Notes: generated by a model from the sequence alone, not told the origin. A stretch of 64,000 nucleotides of DNA from Acidisarcina polymorpha (GCF_003330725.1 NZ_CP030840.1:3100001-3164000); one strand, 5' to 3'. Shown: positions 43,199 to 51,996, counted from the first letter of the stretch. Numbers and translations: made by a program.

Positions 43199-43787
43199 AT
43201 GGACCGGAACAGAATGAATCTCGTTTTCAACGCTCCCGGTATGCTCCGCGACGAGACGCGCCTGCTGCGCTAGGGTTCGCTGCTGTACTCCGTCTTCTGG
43301 TTCGCGGAGCCCCTTCAGCGTCGGTCTCTTGCGGTATGGGTCATCTTCCTGGTCTTCTATGCAATCTTTCTGACCCGGCATTTGCGCGTACTGCGTGGAA
43401 GTAGACAGGGACAGCGCATCTGGCTGTTCGTTCTGTTTCTGCTGGGCTACCTTTACTATCCCTTCAATCCAAACGCCGGCGGCGAGTTCGTCTTCGCTGT
43501 CGTCGTAAGCAGCTTCTTCCTTCGCCAGGAAGCACGCTGTCTGCATTTCGAATGTTCGCCGGTATCCTGGTCGCTCAAGCAGCGGGACTTTGTCTTGAAA
43601 CCTGGTGGCTGCACCTGCCATGGTCAGTTGCTCAATCCGTGGTGTTCTTCATGATGGTCATCGGCATCAGCAACTTCACGTTCGCCCGGCAGGTCTTCAT
43701 CAGCAACCAGCTGCGGAAGGCCAACCAAGAGATCGAACGCCTCACCCAAAAAGCCGAACGCGAACGCATCGCACGAGATCTTCTACT
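43199..43787 (+). pseudogene. DesK-like sensor kinase, broken by stop, frameshift and IS insertion
   Basis: ATG 43199 with GGAGAG before it. Reads NLVFNAPGMLRDETRLL, a stop at 43272, then membrane spans in the same frame (LAVWVIFLVFYAIFLTRHLR, IWLFVLFLLGYLYYPFNP). A frame change near 43540 leads to FAGILVAQAAGLCLETWW, VVFFMMVIGISNFTFARQ, then the coiled start of a HisKA_3 kinase domain (LRKANQEIERLTQKAERERIARDLL), where it ends abruptly at about 43787. The transmitter and ATPase domains are gone; foreign transposase sequence follows directly. Confidence 0.7.
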
Positions 43788-43960
43788 CGATGAAAGAGGT
43801 GCAGGTCTTGGCCGAACGTTGGCGTAGGCACTACAACACCATCCGTCCACACGCTTCCCTTGGCTATCGATCGCCTGCTCCAGAGACGTGGTACCCAGAG
43901 ATCAAGACAGGGCATGGACAAGTGGAAAGCAAGCTACGCTTCCCACTATTGGAATGGTCC
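43788..43960 (+). pseudogene. IS3-family transposase, C-terminal remnant
   Basis: In frame with an ORF to 44095, it reads YSMKEVQVLAERWRRHYNTIRPHASLGYRSPAPETW, the usual integrase tail of an IS3-family OrfB. The rest of the element is absent. It is a different IS3 lineage from the intact copy at 47403, whose tail reads ESRLHRSLSDRTPTEFA. It marks the break in the kinase gene and is itself cut by the group II intron. Confidence 0.7.
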
Positions 43961-44462
43961 GCGTGGGACGTGGTAGGGTTCTCGTCCACAGTCGATGCAC
44001 GTCCCCCCGGGAGCTGGTTCGTTCCGCCCGGTAGCAATCGGAGCAGCGGCAGAGGTAACGAAGCTGCTGAAGCCTCCGGTGGAAGAGGGTCGTAAAGGCG
44101 ACTCTGCAAGCGTGCAGGCCGTAACGTGAGTGAACGCTGAGCAAGCCTCGAAATCCATGATGCAGGAGCCGACCCGCCGCGGACTTGGGGAAGGCCGATG
44201 AGGGGGAAGAGTATGAGCGAACAGCTTCCTTCAACCTGCCGGGGTAGTGGCGACGGCATGTAAGCAAAGGGGACTGAAGGCAACACGGGAAGCCCCAGCG
44301 GTGATTGTGGTTGGATCAACTGGCAGCTCGCGAGAGACAGGCCGGGCCGTTTGGGGTGGCGGAGAGGCCTGTAGTACCGATGAAGCCGGGTAATGCCGGT
44401 GGAGGGAAGAGGCCTCAGTTGAAGGCGAACGTAATAAACGACGAGGGACAACGGGATTGGTG

Positions 44463-45788
44463 ATGAACCTAACAACCCTGATAAGCGTTCAGAAGTTGCA
44501 GATGGCGTTACACGCAAAAGCGAAGGAATCGCCCTACTTTCGTTTCCACGCGTTGTACGACAAGGTGTACCGCGCGGATGTTCTGGTGTATGCCTACAAA
44601 CGCTGCAAAGCCAATGGCGGGGCAGCGGGAGTGGACAATCAGACATTTGAGGACATCGAGCAGTACGGTGTGGAGCGGAGGTTAGACGAACTGGCGCAAG
44701 AACTGAAAAGTCGAACGTATCAACCGCAGCCTGTGCGGCGGGTATACCTACCCAAGCCGGATGGGAAGCAGAGGCCGTTAGGGATACCAACAATCTGGGA
44801 TCGGGTTGTGCAGACGGCGGCAATGTTGGTGCTCGATCCAATCTTCGAGGCCGACTTGCAACCTGAGCAGTATGCCTATCGGGCAGACCGCAGCGCATTG
44901 GACGCAGTGCGGCATGTCCACAAGCTGATCAACACTGGCCATAGAAGGATTGTAGATGCGGATCTCAGCAGCTACTTCGATAGCATTCCACATGCCGATC
45001 TTATGAGGTCGGTCGCTCGAAGGATCGTCGACGGAGCGATGTTGCATCTGATCAAGATGTGGCTGGAAGCTCCGGTTGAGGAAACCGATGAACGCGGGAA
45101 TAAACGTCGGAGCCTGCGCAATCGGGACGAAGGTCGGGGCACTCCACAAGGAGCTCCGATCAGCCCGTTGCTCAGCAATCTGTATATGCGCCGGTTTGTG
45201 CTCGGGTGGAAGGAACTTGGGCATGAGGCGCGTTGGGAAGCGTATATCGTGAACTACGCCGATGATCTTGTCATCTGCTGTCGGATGGGGGCGGAACAAG
45301 CTCTAGCCACAATGCGGAAGATGATGTCGAAGCTGAAGTTGACGGTGAACGACTCGAAGACGCGGGTCTGCTCTGTGCCGGAAGAGAAGTTTGATTTTCT
45401 TGGATACACGTTTGGTCAATGCTACAGCCCCAAAACTGGACGGGCCTATCTTGGCACCGTTCCAGCGCGAAAGCGGGTGCAACGCATCTGCCGGGAGATA
45501 CGCGAAATGACCGGACGGAGTACAACCTCGTTGGATCCAGCGACAATAGTGACGAAGCTCAATCGCACAATGTGCGGATGGGCGAACTACTTTTGTCTTG
45601 GGCCGGTCAGTACAGCCTATCGTGCTGTAGATGGTTACGCGACGATGAGGCTGCGTCTGTGGTTGCGAACGAAACATAAGGCCTCTGGACGTGCAAACGG
45701 GATGTTTCCGGATACATATCTTCATGGAGCCTTGGGTCTCGTTCGTCTGGACAAACGGACACGCAACTTTCCGTGGGCGAAAGCGTGA
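44463..45788 (+). CDS. ltrA: Group II intron reverse transcriptase/maturase
   Basis: 441 residues from the ATG at 44463. Reverse transcriptase blocks in order: RVYLPKPDGKQRPLGIPTIWDRVVQ, AYRADRSALDAVRHV, IVDADLSSYFDSIPH, GTPQGAPISPLLSNLYM, and the active site NYADDLVI; then KTRVCSVPEEKFDFLGYTFG and a thumb/maturase X domain (CGWANYFCLGPVSTAYRAVD). No C-terminal HNH endonuclease follows, so integration would rely on nicks already present in DNA. The protein splices and mobilises its own intron. All RT motifs are intact. Confidence 0.93.
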   Translation: MNLTTLISVQKLQMALHAKAKESPYFRFHALYDKVYRADVLVYAYKRCKANGGAAGVDNQTFEDIEQYGVERRLDELAQELKSRTYQPQPVRRVYLPKPDGKQRPLGIPTIWDRVVQTAAMLVLDPIFEADLQPEQYAYRADRSALDAVRHVHKLINTGHRRIVDADLSSYFDSIPHADLMRSVARRIVDGAMLHLIKMWLEAPVEETDERGNKRRSLRNRDEGRGTPQGAPISPLLSNLYMRRFVLGWKELGHEARWEAYIVNYADDLVICCRMGAEQALATMRKMMSKLKLTVNDSKTRVCSVPEEKFDFLGYTFGQCYSPKTGRAYLGTVPARKRVQRICREIREMTGRSTTSLDPATIVTKLNRTMCGWANYFCLGPVSTAYRAVDGYATMRLRLWLRTKHKASGRANGMFPDTYLHGALGLVRLDKRTRNFPWAKA

Positions 45789-45800
45789 GTCTTCTCCGAG

Positions 45801-45833
45801 AGCCGGATGCGGGAGATCCGCCTGTCCGGTTCG
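45801..45833 (+). ncRNA. Group II intron domain V
   Basis: GAGCCGGA at 45801-45808 pairs with TCCGGTTC at 45826-45833, and GCGG pairs with CCGC around a short loop. The catalytic triad AGC is at 45802-45804. This is the active-site hairpin expected just after the maturase gene. Confidence 0.75.
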
Positions 45834-45993
45834 ATGAGCGGGATGTGGAAACGGAGCAAGGTGAACCTAGTGAGGCACCGGCAGACGAAAGAGCCGGAAA
45901 CAGATAGGGATCACCTAAACCACCGCGCCACATCTCGACTCTACCGCCTGAACCAACCCGGACGGATTATCTTAGCTGGCAGGAGGCTTCACC

Positions 45994-47022
45994 ATGGAGA
46001 TTTCAACGATCGGCATTGATCTGAGCAAGACCACCTTTCACCTGATTGGATTGAGCCCACGTGATGAGATTGTGCTTCGTAAGAAGCTTTCGCGGAAGCA
46101 GCTGCTGATCTTCACCGCAAGTCGTACGCCTTTGTTGATCGGCATGGAAGCGTGCGCTGGAGCCCATTACCTCGCACGTGCCTTGAGGGATCAGGGGCAC
46201 GATGCACGATTGATGCCAGCGCAGTACGTGAAGCCGTACGTCAAGACGAACAAGAACGACTACCTGGACGCGGAAGCGATTGCAGAAGCTGTGCAGCGAC
46301 CGACGATGCGCTTCGTGCCGATCAAGACCGACGAACAGTTGGATCTGCAGGCGCTGCACCGCGTACGCGACCGCTGGGTGGCAAGACGAACGGCCGTGAT
46401 GAATCAGATCCGCGGGTTTCTGCTGGAACGTGGAATCGCTATCCGGAAAGGACCTTCTTACCTGGTGAGCCAGCTGCAGGTCATCTTCAGCGATGGCGAT
46501 TCTTTGTTTTCCGGACGACTGCTGCACCTGATTCGCGAGTTGAAGCATGAGTGGGACGAGCTCGAACGCAAGATCGAAGAAGCTAGTGCCGAGCTTGCCC
46601 GCATTGCCAAGCAGGACGACGGATGCTATCGCTTGATGGAGGTTCCGGGCTTCGGACCGATCGTTTCGACAGCACTGGTTGCGGCTATCGGCAACGGCAT
46701 CAGCTTCAGAAAAGGGCGAGACCTGGCAGCCTGGTTAGGGCTTGTTCCCCGACAACACTCGACAGGCGGCAAGACCAGACTGCTCGGCATCAGCAAGTTG
46801 GGCAACGAGTACCTCCGACGCATGATGCTTCACGGCGCCCGATCCGTGGTGATGCAGATGGAACGAAAGCCTTCGGCTCTCGGCGAGTGGCTGACCAGCC
46901 TTTCGGCAAGACGCCATCGCAACATAACGGTCGTCGCTTTGGCCAACAAGATGGCTCGAATCGCGTGGGCCATCCTGAGCAAAGGCACACACTACAGCGC
47001 ACCTGCCTTCGTGGCGGCCTGA
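45994..47022 (+). CDS. IS110-family transposase (DEDD recombinase)
   Basis: 342 residues with AGGAGG before the ATG. N-terminal RuvC-like DEDD domain: STIGIDLSKTTFHLIG (Asp), LLIGMEACAGAHYLAR (Glu), KTNKNDYLDAEAIAEAV (Asp pair); C-terminal transposase_20 domain with LMEVPGFGPIVSTALVAAIGNG and WLGLVPRQHSTGGKTRLLGISKLGN, holding the conserved Ser region. Full length, no break. Such recombinases are guided by a structured RNA from the element's own ends. No terminal inverted repeats or target duplication were recognised, which is normal for the family. Confidence 0.92.
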   Translation: MEISTIGIDLSKTTFHLIGLSPRDEIVLRKKLSRKQLLIFTASRTPLLIGMEACAGAHYLARALRDQGHDARLMPAQYVKPYVKTNKNDYLDAEAIAEAVQRPTMRFVPIKTDEQLDLQALHRVRDRWVARRTAVMNQIRGFLLERGIAIRKGPSYLVSQLQVIFSDGDSLFSGRLLHLIRELKHEWDELERKIEEASAELARIAKQDDGCYRLMEVPGFGPIVSTALVAAIGNGISFRKGRDLAAWLGLVPRQHSTGGKTRLLGISKLGNEYLRRMMLHGARSVVMQMERKPSALGEWLTSLSARRHRNITVVALANKMARIAWAILSKGTHYSAPAFVAA

Positions 47023-47041
47023 ACCGAGGCATGGAAAAGAC

Positions 47042-47078
47042 GCCCAAAATACGGGCTTGGAAATCGCTTCGCGATTCC
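47042..47078 (+). repeat. Paired small hairpins downstream of the IS110 gene
   Basis: GCCC at 47042-47045 pairs with GGGC at 47053-47056, and GGAAATCGC at 47059-47067 pairs with GCGATTCC at 47071-47078 (one bulged A). They lie in the non-coding right end, where the IS1111 branch of IS110 elements carries its guide (bridge) RNA. Candidate only. Confidence 0.4.
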
Positions 47079-47402
47079 ACACTTTTCCACCCCTCCGACG
47101 ACGATGAATAAGGCTTTCTCCTCAAGTTTGCGAGACAAATCGATGTGTGAGTGAACGGTCACAACCGGCGTTGCTCAAGCCTGTGTGGGAATGAGAACCC
47201 TTTGGAGTTCGACCCACTTTGTAGGACAGCGACGCGCGGACTCCATTATGGCCAGGAGCGGAAGCTCCACAAACAGGCCGGATACATTTGCGCAGACCCT
47301 AATCACTCGCCACAAAGATTTAGCTTGCAATCCGACGGCGGACCATACATATTCCCACACCCTCGACGGCGGCGAGATAAGTATGATCGGCCCCGGCAAT
47401 TT
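47079..47402. other. Spacer between IS110 and IS3 elements
   Basis: Probably the IS110 right end plus older debris. A plus-strand ORF (47185-47439) reads RPDTFAQTLITRHKDLACNP but has no recognised family and no ribosome site, so it is not called. Confidence 0.35.
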
Positions 47403-47427
47403 TGTACCGGTTGAAATGTTAGTCTTC

Positions 47428-47453
47428 GGCAAAATCTGAGAGGAGATTTTGCC
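47428..47453 (+). promoter_or_regulatory. Hairpin covering the orfA ribosome site
   Basis: GGCAAAATCT at 47428-47437 pairs perfectly with AGATTTTGCC at 47444-47453, and the GAGAGGAGA ribosome site lies in its loop and right arm, directly before the GTG start. In read-through transcripts it would hide the site, a known way for IS elements to avoid being translated from outside promoters. Confidence 0.65.
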
Positions 47454-47720
47454 GTGAAGAAGAAGCGTTTTTCTGTGGAGCAGATTGTGGCGGTGCTGAA
47501 GCAGGCGGAGCTTGGTGTGCCGGTCGCGGAGGTGATCCGGAAGGTTGGCATCAGCGAGCAGACCTTTTATCGATGGAAGAAGCAGTACGTTGGTATGGAG
47601 ACAGATCAGGCCCGTCAGCTGAAACAGCTTCAGGAGGAAAACAGCCGGCTGAAGCAGCTGGTTGCCGACCTGAGCCTGGATAAGACGATGTTGCAGGATG
47701 TGCTCAGAAAAAAGTTCTAA
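47454..47720 (+). CDS. IS3-family transposase OrfA
   Basis: 88 residues, GTG start. Helix-turn-helix RFSVEQIVAVLKQAELGVPVAEVIRKVGISEQTFYRWKKQY followed by a leucine-zipper-like coil (LKQLQEENSRLKQLVADLSLDKTML). It binds the inverted repeats and, through a -1 slip at 47708-47714, is joined to OrfB to form the active transposase. Alone it usually acts as a repressor. Confidence 0.92.
   Translation: MKKKRFSVEQIVAVLKQAELGVPVAEVIRKVGISEQTFYRWKKQYVGMETDQARQLKQLQEENSRLKQLVADLSLDKTMLQDVLRKKF
47708..47714 (+). promoter_or_regulatory. Programmed -1 frameshift site
   Basis: A AAA AAG in the orfA frame, six bases before... the orfA stop at 47718. A -1 slip moves into the orfB frame, giving KKVLRPSGRRPMVDHLRDQY. 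Canonical heptamer for this family. Confidence 0.8.
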
Positions 47721-47740
47721 GGCCCTCGGGTCGCCGTCCG

Positions 47741-48562
47741 ATGGTCGATCATTTGCGCGATCAGTATCGGTCGAGCGAACGGCATGCCTGCCAGGTTCTT
47801 CTTGTGGGGCGAGGCACGTATCGCTACCAGAGCCACCAGGAACCATGGACGGAGTTGCGGATGCGTATCCGCGAGATCGCACAGGGCAGGGTGCGCTACG
47901 GATATCGCAAGATCCGTGTGCTGTTGAACCGCGAGGGTTGGAACGTGGGCAAGTACCTGGTGTATCGGCTATACAAGGAAGAAGGCCTGGCCTTAAAGAA
48001 ACGGCCAAAACGAAAGCGAAAAGCGATGCGGCATCGCGAAGAGCGCTTCATCGCAAGCGCCCCGAACCAAGCGTGGAGCATCGACTTCGTTGCGGATCAG
48101 CTCCAGGATGGAACCCGCTTCCGAGCGTTGACGATGCTGGACGTCTACACACGAGAAAGTGTTGCTATCGAAGTGGGCCAGCGCCTGAAAGGAGATGATG
48201 TGGTCCGAGTGCTCAATCGAATGAAACAACAGCGTGGAGTGCCGAAGGTGCTGTTCTGTGACAGCGGAAGCGAGTTCACCAGCCAAGCGATGGACCTCTG
48301 GGCTTATCAGAACGGAATGAAGATCGACTTCTCGCGTCCTGGCAAGCCGACCGACAATGCCTTCGTGGAATCGTTCAATGGAACCTTCCGCGGCGAGTGC
48401 TTGAATGCACACTGGTTCGGGACACTGGCCGAAGCAAAACGGCTGATCGAGGCTTGGCGCCAGGAATATAATGAGAGTCGTCTTCACCGATCTCTCAGTG
48501 ACCGGACGCCGACCGAGTTCGCCACTGAGTACGCGGCTAGCCGCGTACTCAGTACAACTTAA
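47741..48562 (+). CDS. IS3-family transposase OrfB (integrase catalytic part)
   Basis: 273 residues, in the -1 frame of orfA; mainly made as the OrfAB fusion. An HTH_21 region (LRMRIREIAQGRVRYGYRKIRVLLNREGW) precedes the rve integrase core with the DDE triad: NQAWSIDFVADQL (Asp), LFCDSGSEFTSQAM (Asp), and NAFVESFNGTFRGECLN (Glu, 35 residues after the second Asp). Complete and without breaks, so the element could be active. Confidence 0.92.
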   Translation: MVDHLRDQYRSSERHACQVLLVGRGTYRYQSHQEPWTELRMRIREIAQGRVRYGYRKIRVLLNREGWNVGKYLVYRLYKEEGLALKKRPKRKRKAMRHREERFIASAPNQAWSIDFVADQLQDGTRFRALTMLDVYTRESVAIEVGQRLKGDDVVRVLNRMKQQRGVPKVLFCDSGSEFTSQAMDLWAYQNGMKIDFSRPGKPTDNAFVESFNGTFRGECLNAHWFGTLAEAKRLIEAWRQEYNESRLHRSLSDRTPTEFATEYAASRVLSTT

Positions 48563-48784
48563 ACCAGCCGAAGACTAACGCTAGGCTCGGTACAAGAAAA
48601 CTGGTCCGATCAGTACAAAACTCGCTGCGCTAAACTAACAAGCTAACTGGTGCAAAAGATCGGGCAGACCATCTCCTTACGCATGGATGAATTCTTGATA
48701 GGCCGCGAGCCATCGAGAGAGGATGTTCACAATGAAACGGAAATCATAACGACATGAGCGTGAGACGGCTCATTCGAAGAGAAT

Positions 48785-49144
48785 CTACTGCCTAATATAG
48801 TTATAGAGATCAAGAACGGAAGAAAAGAGGCATGAGCCTACGCTTTTGGTTTGACACTGAGGGTCGTTCTTCTTCTTGGCGGCCGCGATCGCCCGCAGCA
48901 TCAGTGGATGCGCCACCTTCACAGCTGCCGCATGGGGCAGCAGGTGATTGCAGATCCACCCTGTGAACATCGGCGCTTCCATCGCCACGGTCCACGGTGC
49001 CGGCAAAGTCTTCATCCACTGGTCGAGATGAATCCGGGTCGCCGGAACGGTGCCTTCAGAAAGCACCTTGTCGCTTACCTCCTTCACGCAATGGCTGATC
49101 GTCTTCTTGTGGATGTCCAACCCGATGAAGTGCATACTGATCAC
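48785..49144 (-). pseudogene. IS110-family transposase, N-terminal fragment
   Basis: 119 residues: HFIGLDIHKKTISHCVKEV, then WTVAMEAPMFTGWICNHLLPHAAAVKVAHPLMLRAIAAAKKKND. Only the first half of the DEDD domain is left; after KKND the frame runs into unrelated sequence and the C-terminal domain is missing. It is a different lineage from the complete gene at 45994. Debris at the edge of the insertion zone. Confidence 0.8.
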
Positions 49145-49171
49145 GAGGAGTCTGGGTGCGAATGCTGAGAG

Positions 49172-50080
49172 CTATGCCTCACCATCAGAATCTCGGTGCG
49201 ACGCTCGGAATTCGGAGGGGCTGATTCCGTACTTCGAGGCGAATGTGCTGGTGAGATGTGCATGGCTAGAAAATCCCACTTCGGCAGCGATCGTCGCGAT
49301 GGTATCGTTGCTGCCCAATAATTCCGCTCGTGTACGTCGGAGACGCTGCTCGATGATGTACTGAGCTGGGGTGGACCCGAACGCATGGCGGAACGCCTCC
49401 AACAGCTCATGCGAGGTCATGCCGACCAGATCGGCCAACTGCGCGAGCATGATCGGTTGTTGAAGATGATCGGCGATGAACCCGCTGGCAAGTCTTGTTT
49501 GTTTAGCACTGAACTGAGTGCGGGGGATCCGCTGGCGAACCCTATTGTGTTTCCCCGGGTAAGTCGTGAAAAAATGAAGCAAAAGCGTATGACTGAGACT
49601 TACAGATGCCAAGGCAGAGAGGTCATCTGCATGTTGGGTCAATTCCGCTAACCGTATCGTCGCGCGATGCAAGAATGCGTCGCTGTAGCCAATTTGATGT
49701 CTGATCGGTGCGATATCGATATCCCGCTGAATCAACCCTGACAATATCGTCTGGTCAAACTCAAATTCCGCGTACCGGATGGTGCCGCCTAACGCTTCGC
49801 TTTGGTATTCATGGCCGGCCGGAATGATCCAGATGTCTCCATCGAGCGGCCGTCCCGGTGAAAGCCCTTTTCCATTCAGCTCGGTCTCAATCTTTCGAAT
49901 GGGGCCACCCAGATGCACGATGACTGTGTGCTTTTCTCTCTTGATAGACCAGCGGGTCCGTTGAGAGATGTTCTCGACTGTCCATGAGAATTTCACTCCG
50001 GGCAGTTCGGATTTCGAAAGAGGTTTTGGTTCCCCGATCGAGACGTCCGGCCATACGGAAGAGCGAGGATCAAAGACCAT
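49172..50080 (-). CDS. AraC-family transcriptional activator
   Basis: 302 residues from the ATG at 50080 (GGAAGG nine bases before; an earlier start at 50119 has none). The N-terminal cupin-like sensor (WIIPAGHEYQSEALGGTIRYAEFEFD) is followed by a C-terminal pair of helix-turn-helix motifs (PIMLAQLADLVGMTSHELLEAFRHAFGSTPAQYI and DTIATIAAEVGFSSHAHLTSTFASKYGISPSEFR). Divergent from the SDR at 50313, the obvious target. The ligand may be a lipid-like or aromatic molecule; not readable from sequence. Confidence 0.9.
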   Translation of the reverse strand: MVFDPRSSVWPDVSIGEPKPLSKSELPGVKFSWTVENISQRTRWSIKREKHTVIVHLGGPIRKIETELNGKGLSPGRPLDGDIWIIPAGHEYQSEALGGTIRYAEFEFDQTILSGLIQRDIDIAPIRHQIGYSDAFLHRATIRLAELTQHADDLSALASVSLSHTLLLHFFTTYPGKHNRVRQRIPRTQFSAKQTRLASGFIADHLQQPIMLAQLADLVGMTSHELLEAFRHAFGSTPAQYIIEQRLRRTRAELLGSNDTIATIAAEVGFSSHAHLTSTFASKYGISPSEFRASHRDSDGEA

Positions 50081-50160
50081 GAGAGACACCTTCCGAGTGA
50101 CTTCTCTGACACCACACAATTTTAGCGGAGATTTTGAAAGACGATCCGGAGATCGTGAAA

Positions 50161-50218
50161 GCTAACCGAACCTTATTTATTGCAGAATGTTTACACACGC
50201 GATAGTGAGCGCTAACCG
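50161..50218. promoter_or_regulatory. Direct repeat GCTAACCG between araC and SDR
   Basis: GCTAACCG occurs at 50161-50168 and 50211-50218, exactly 50 bp apart, close to five helical turns. It lies in the 232-bp divergent region. Could be an AraC half-site pair; short, so chance is possible. Confidence 0.35.
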
Positions 50219-50312
50219 CGCGAAGCGTCCAGGCAAACTACTTCAAGGTCGAGCAGCTACGAATTGAAACAACAGACACTTACCTCATCCCTTAGATAAA
50301 GGAATTCCAAGA

Positions 50313-51083
50313 ATGGCTACGCAGAAATTGAATGGCAAAGTTGCCCTCGTCGCGGGAGGAGCTAAGAACCTCGGCGGCCTCGTGAGCAGAGAGTTGGCGA
50401 ATATGGGTGCAAGAGTAGCAATTCACTACAATAGCGCTTCCGCTCAATCACCGGCTGAGCAGACCGTTGCGGATATCAAAGCTTCCGGCAGTGACGCTTT
50501 TTCGATCCAGGCCGACCTCACGAAATCTGGCGAGATCGCTCGTGTCTTTGACGAAACGATAAATCGGTTCGGAGGAATTGACGTCGCTGTCAACACAACC
50601 GGAATGGTGATTAAGAAGCCGATCGAGTCTTGCACGGAGGAAGACTACGACAAAATCTTTGCGATCAATTCAAAGGTCGCATTTTTCTTCTTGCAAGCGG
50701 CCGGTAAGAAGCTAAACGAACGCGGAAAGGTCATCACCATCGTGACCTCTTTACTCGCGGCATATACGGATTCCTATGCGATTTATCCAGGTAGCAAGGC
50801 GCCCATAGAGCATTTCTCGCGCGCCGCTTCCAAAGAATTTGCAGCACGAGGCATTTCTGTAAATGCGATCGGTCCTGGGCCCATGGAGACACCGTTCTTT
50901 TATGGCCAGGAGACGAAGGAATCAGCCGCCTACAATCAAAACGCAGCGGCCTTGAGCAAATATACAAAGACGGGCCTGACAGACATTGCGGATATAGCTC
51001 CCGTCGTCACTTTTCTGGCTACGGATGGCTGGTGGATCACGGGCCAGACCATCTTTGCAAATGGTGGATATACGACCCGGTAA
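50313..51083 (+). CDS. Short-chain dehydrogenase/reductase
   Basis: 256 residues, cytoplasmic. Cofactor loop GGAKNLGG (altered from the usual TGxxxGIG), Asp in QADLTKSG, VNTTGM in place of NNAG, then the active-site segment YPGSK (YxxxK) and the ending GQTIFANGGY. Classical SDR of about 250 residues acting on a hydroxyl/keto substrate with NADP. AAGGAAT before the start. Likely under the divergent AraC activator. Confidence 0.9.
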   Translation: MATQKLNGKVALVAGGAKNLGGLVSRELANMGARVAIHYNSASAQSPAEQTVADIKASGSDAFSIQADLTKSGEIARVFDETINRFGGIDVAVNTTGMVIKKPIESCTEEDYDKIFAINSKVAFFFLQAAGKKLNERGKVITIVTSLLAAYTDSYAIYPGSKAPIEHFSRAASKEFAARGISVNAIGPGPMETPFFYGQETKESAAYNQNAAALSKYTKTGLTDIADIAPVVTFLATDGWWITGQTIFANGGYTTR

Positions 51084-51373
51084 ATGGGCATCAATTCACC
51101 GGGTGTGCAACACATCGAGACTTCGAGTCCTCATGTGTCGGTGTATGGCAAATCTGCCGGACGGTGCGCTGCGGATTCGGGCGAAACGGTGATGATGGCC
51201 AAGACAGCCTGTGGCGTCTGCTATCGCGCCTTGTCACACGGTTCATGGGCAAAAACTGATCTGTTCGTTATTCATCAAAGCGATCACCCACTTTTCGAAG
51301 AAACGCGACATTCGAGCAGCTCGAAACCGGATAAAACTAGCTCTGTCGGCTACCAGACTGGAGGCGTGAGGCT

Positions 51374-51973
51374 ATGTCGGAGAAAACACCAACTCCAGCG
51401 CGATTGGAGGCGTTCTCGGACGGTGTGATTGCAGTCATCATCACCGTCATGGTGCTCGAAATTCGTGTTCCACATGCCGACGGATTAGAAGGCCTCCGGG
51501 CTCTCACACCCGGTCTTGCGGTGTACCTGATGTCATTTGGCTTCACCGGCATTTACTGGTTGAATCACCAGCACGTCATCAGACGTACGGAGCGCGCTGG
51601 CCACTCCCTGCAGATTGCCAATCTTGGATTTCTTTTCTGCTTATCGCTGCTACCCCTCAGCACTGCCTATGTCGTCGACAAGCAGCTTTCGGGTTTCGCG
51701 GTCTCGGTGTATGCCTCGTCACTCCTCATTGTCGCGTTCTCTTTCATGTGGGTCCGCCTCGCTCTGCACGGGATATTGCGCGGTCGGGACGAAGTCACTG
51801 ACGAAGATCAGAGAGGCCTACGAAATCACGTTATCAGCATATTTTTGTACCTCGGCAGCGCCGGCATCGCGCTATTTTTCCCTAGACTTGTCCTTTGCTT
51901 TATTGCTCTATTGACGTTCGTCTGGACACTGCCAAATCTCTCGCTGAGCCAAATAAAAAAGCAAAGAAGCTGA
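51374..51973 (+). CDS. TMEM175-like (DUF1211) membrane protein
   Basis: 199 residues with six predicted spans. The first helix carries RLEAFSDGVIAVIITVMVLEI, the FSDG signature of bacterial TMEM175 potassium channels, and a second helix has YWLNHQHVIRRTERA, also typical. Bacterial members form tetrameric cation channels. The end overlaps in another frame with the region before the next small gene, and only 23 bases separate them. Confidence 0.87.
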   Translation: MSEKTPTPARLEAFSDGVIAVIITVMVLEIRVPHADGLEGLRALTPGLAVYLMSFGFTGIYWLNHQHVIRRTERAGHSLQIANLGFLFCLSLLPLSTAYVVDKQLSGFAVSVYASSLLIVAFSFMWVRLALHGILRGRDEVTDEDQRGLRNHVISIFLYLGSAGIALFFPRLVLCFIALLTFVWTLPNLSLSQIKKQRS

Positions 51974-51996
51974 ACAACCACTGGAAGGCGGCTGGG

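Larger units (their letters stand above)
43963..45930 (+). mobile_element. Group II intron (approximate limits)
   Basis: A maturase gene preceded by about 450 bases of non-coding, structured RNA and followed by a domain V. The 5' limit is a guess at the GTGGGAC at 43963, near the GUGYG consensus; the 3' limit lies between domain V (45801-45833) and the IS110 gene. It sits in an IS remnant, as such introns often do. Confidence 0.55.
47403..48594 (+). mobile_element. Complete IS3-family insertion sequence, IS407-like
   Basis: Ends TGTACCGG at 47403 and CGGTACA at 48594. Inverted repeats: TGTACCG, an 8-base mismatch, then GTTAGTCTTCGGC on the left, repeated in reverse at the right end (GCCGAAGACTAAC, 48567-48579). 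It holds orfA and orfB in the -1 relation. The four bases on each side (ATTT and AGAA) do not match, so the target duplication is lost or the ends recombined. Confidence 0.8.

Noticed and set aside
43864-44898. Long minus-strand ORF of 344 codons
   Set aside because: It is the antisense of the IS3 tail and intron RNA; Pro/Arg/Ser-rich and without family features.
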